Assembly (NCBI RefSeq): GCF_035594125.1
Contig: NC_087156.1
Coordinates: 33,912,997 to 33,976,996 of the forward strand
Source: Scylla paramamosain
Lineage: Eukaryota > Arthropoda > Malacostraca > Decapoda > Portunidae
Reading direction: 5' to 3'
DNA length: 64,000 nt
Below the pieces are notes generated by a model, which was not told the origin of the DNA, made no database searches, and saw only the letters and a list, made by a program, of their open reading frames with translations. Position numbers and translations under genes: made by a program. Below, piece by piece: positions 63,790 through 64,000 of the stretch (positions are counted from its first letter, which is position 1; each line of letters opens with the position of its first letter).

Positions 63790-64000
63790 TGTGAACACGA
63801 CTTCACCTCCGGAACCGTCTTCACTTATGATTGCGCGCTATTTACGGGACTCGAGAAGGCAGGTAGCTACTGAGGACAAAAGTTTCCAATAATAGTCTTT
63901 TTTTCGAAATTATGAAGACTGTTTAGCCTGTGAATATACATTTCGTCACACAGAGCAATCCTTGTTAATAATTTACTTCAGTGAATTTTTCCCATATGAG
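63790..64000 (-). promoter_or_regulatory. SLC25A11: putative SLC25A11 5' UTR and proximal promoter
   Basis: Region upstream of the start codon, with slightly higher CpG (GCGCGC near 63835, ACTCGAG near 63850). No core motif is certain; inferred from position. Confidence 0.35.

Overview
The window is animal nuclear DNA: spliced genes with long introns, very dense dinucleotide arrays (CT/GA, TA, CA), and many LINE, SINE and TIR-transposon remnants. An arthropod, most likely a decapod crustacean, fits best. That is inferred from the protein variants and the repeat style (long CT arrays, a tRNA-derived SINE ending in CA repeats, many copies of one EN-RT LINE); no species can be named from sequence alone.

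Three protein-coding genes can be reconstructed exon by exon. (1) The 3' part of mRpL17 (mitochondrial ribosomal protein bL17m), + strand, 3028-4744, three exons; its 5' exons lie before the window. (2) A complete CNOT3 (CCR4-NOT subunit 3), - strand, 45050 down to 9990. Its 13 coding exons have mutually consistent phases and give 750 codons plus stop, against about 753 residues in human. (3) A complete SLC25A11 (mitochondrial 2-oxoglutarate/malate carrier), - strand, 63789 down to 54968, six coding exons, 307 codons plus stop. mRpL17 and CNOT3 are convergent; CNOT3 and SLC25A11 are in tandem. mRpL17 and SLC25A11 act in mitochondria and CNOT3 in mRNA decay and transcription; I see no sign that the three form one pathway.

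The rest is repeats. One EN-RT LINE family occurs at least eight times: one near-full copy at 37792-41090 with two small frameshifts, one copy at 18636-21360 that lost the RT active site, and several truncated pieces including an inverted pair at 385-2440. At least three TIR families are present. The first is a 471-bp pogo/Tigger-type MITE, in two copies in introns of two different genes. The second is a ~1.08-kb element at 16055-17131 that keeps a 32-codon ORF resembling the start of a SAP domain. The third is a TA-flanked element at 49730-50515 that carries a decayed PIF/Harbinger transposase fragment. A tRNA-derived SINE sits in SLC25A11 intron 1.

The points most worth a second look are: two MITE families whose internal deletions both left only the N-terminal DNA-binding start of a transposon protein; long CT/GA arrays inside genes that are all pyrimidine-rich in the sense of the host transcript, one forming the polypyrimidine tract of an mRpL17 splice acceptor; a GC-AG intron in CNOT3; and several coding-like segments I could not identify.
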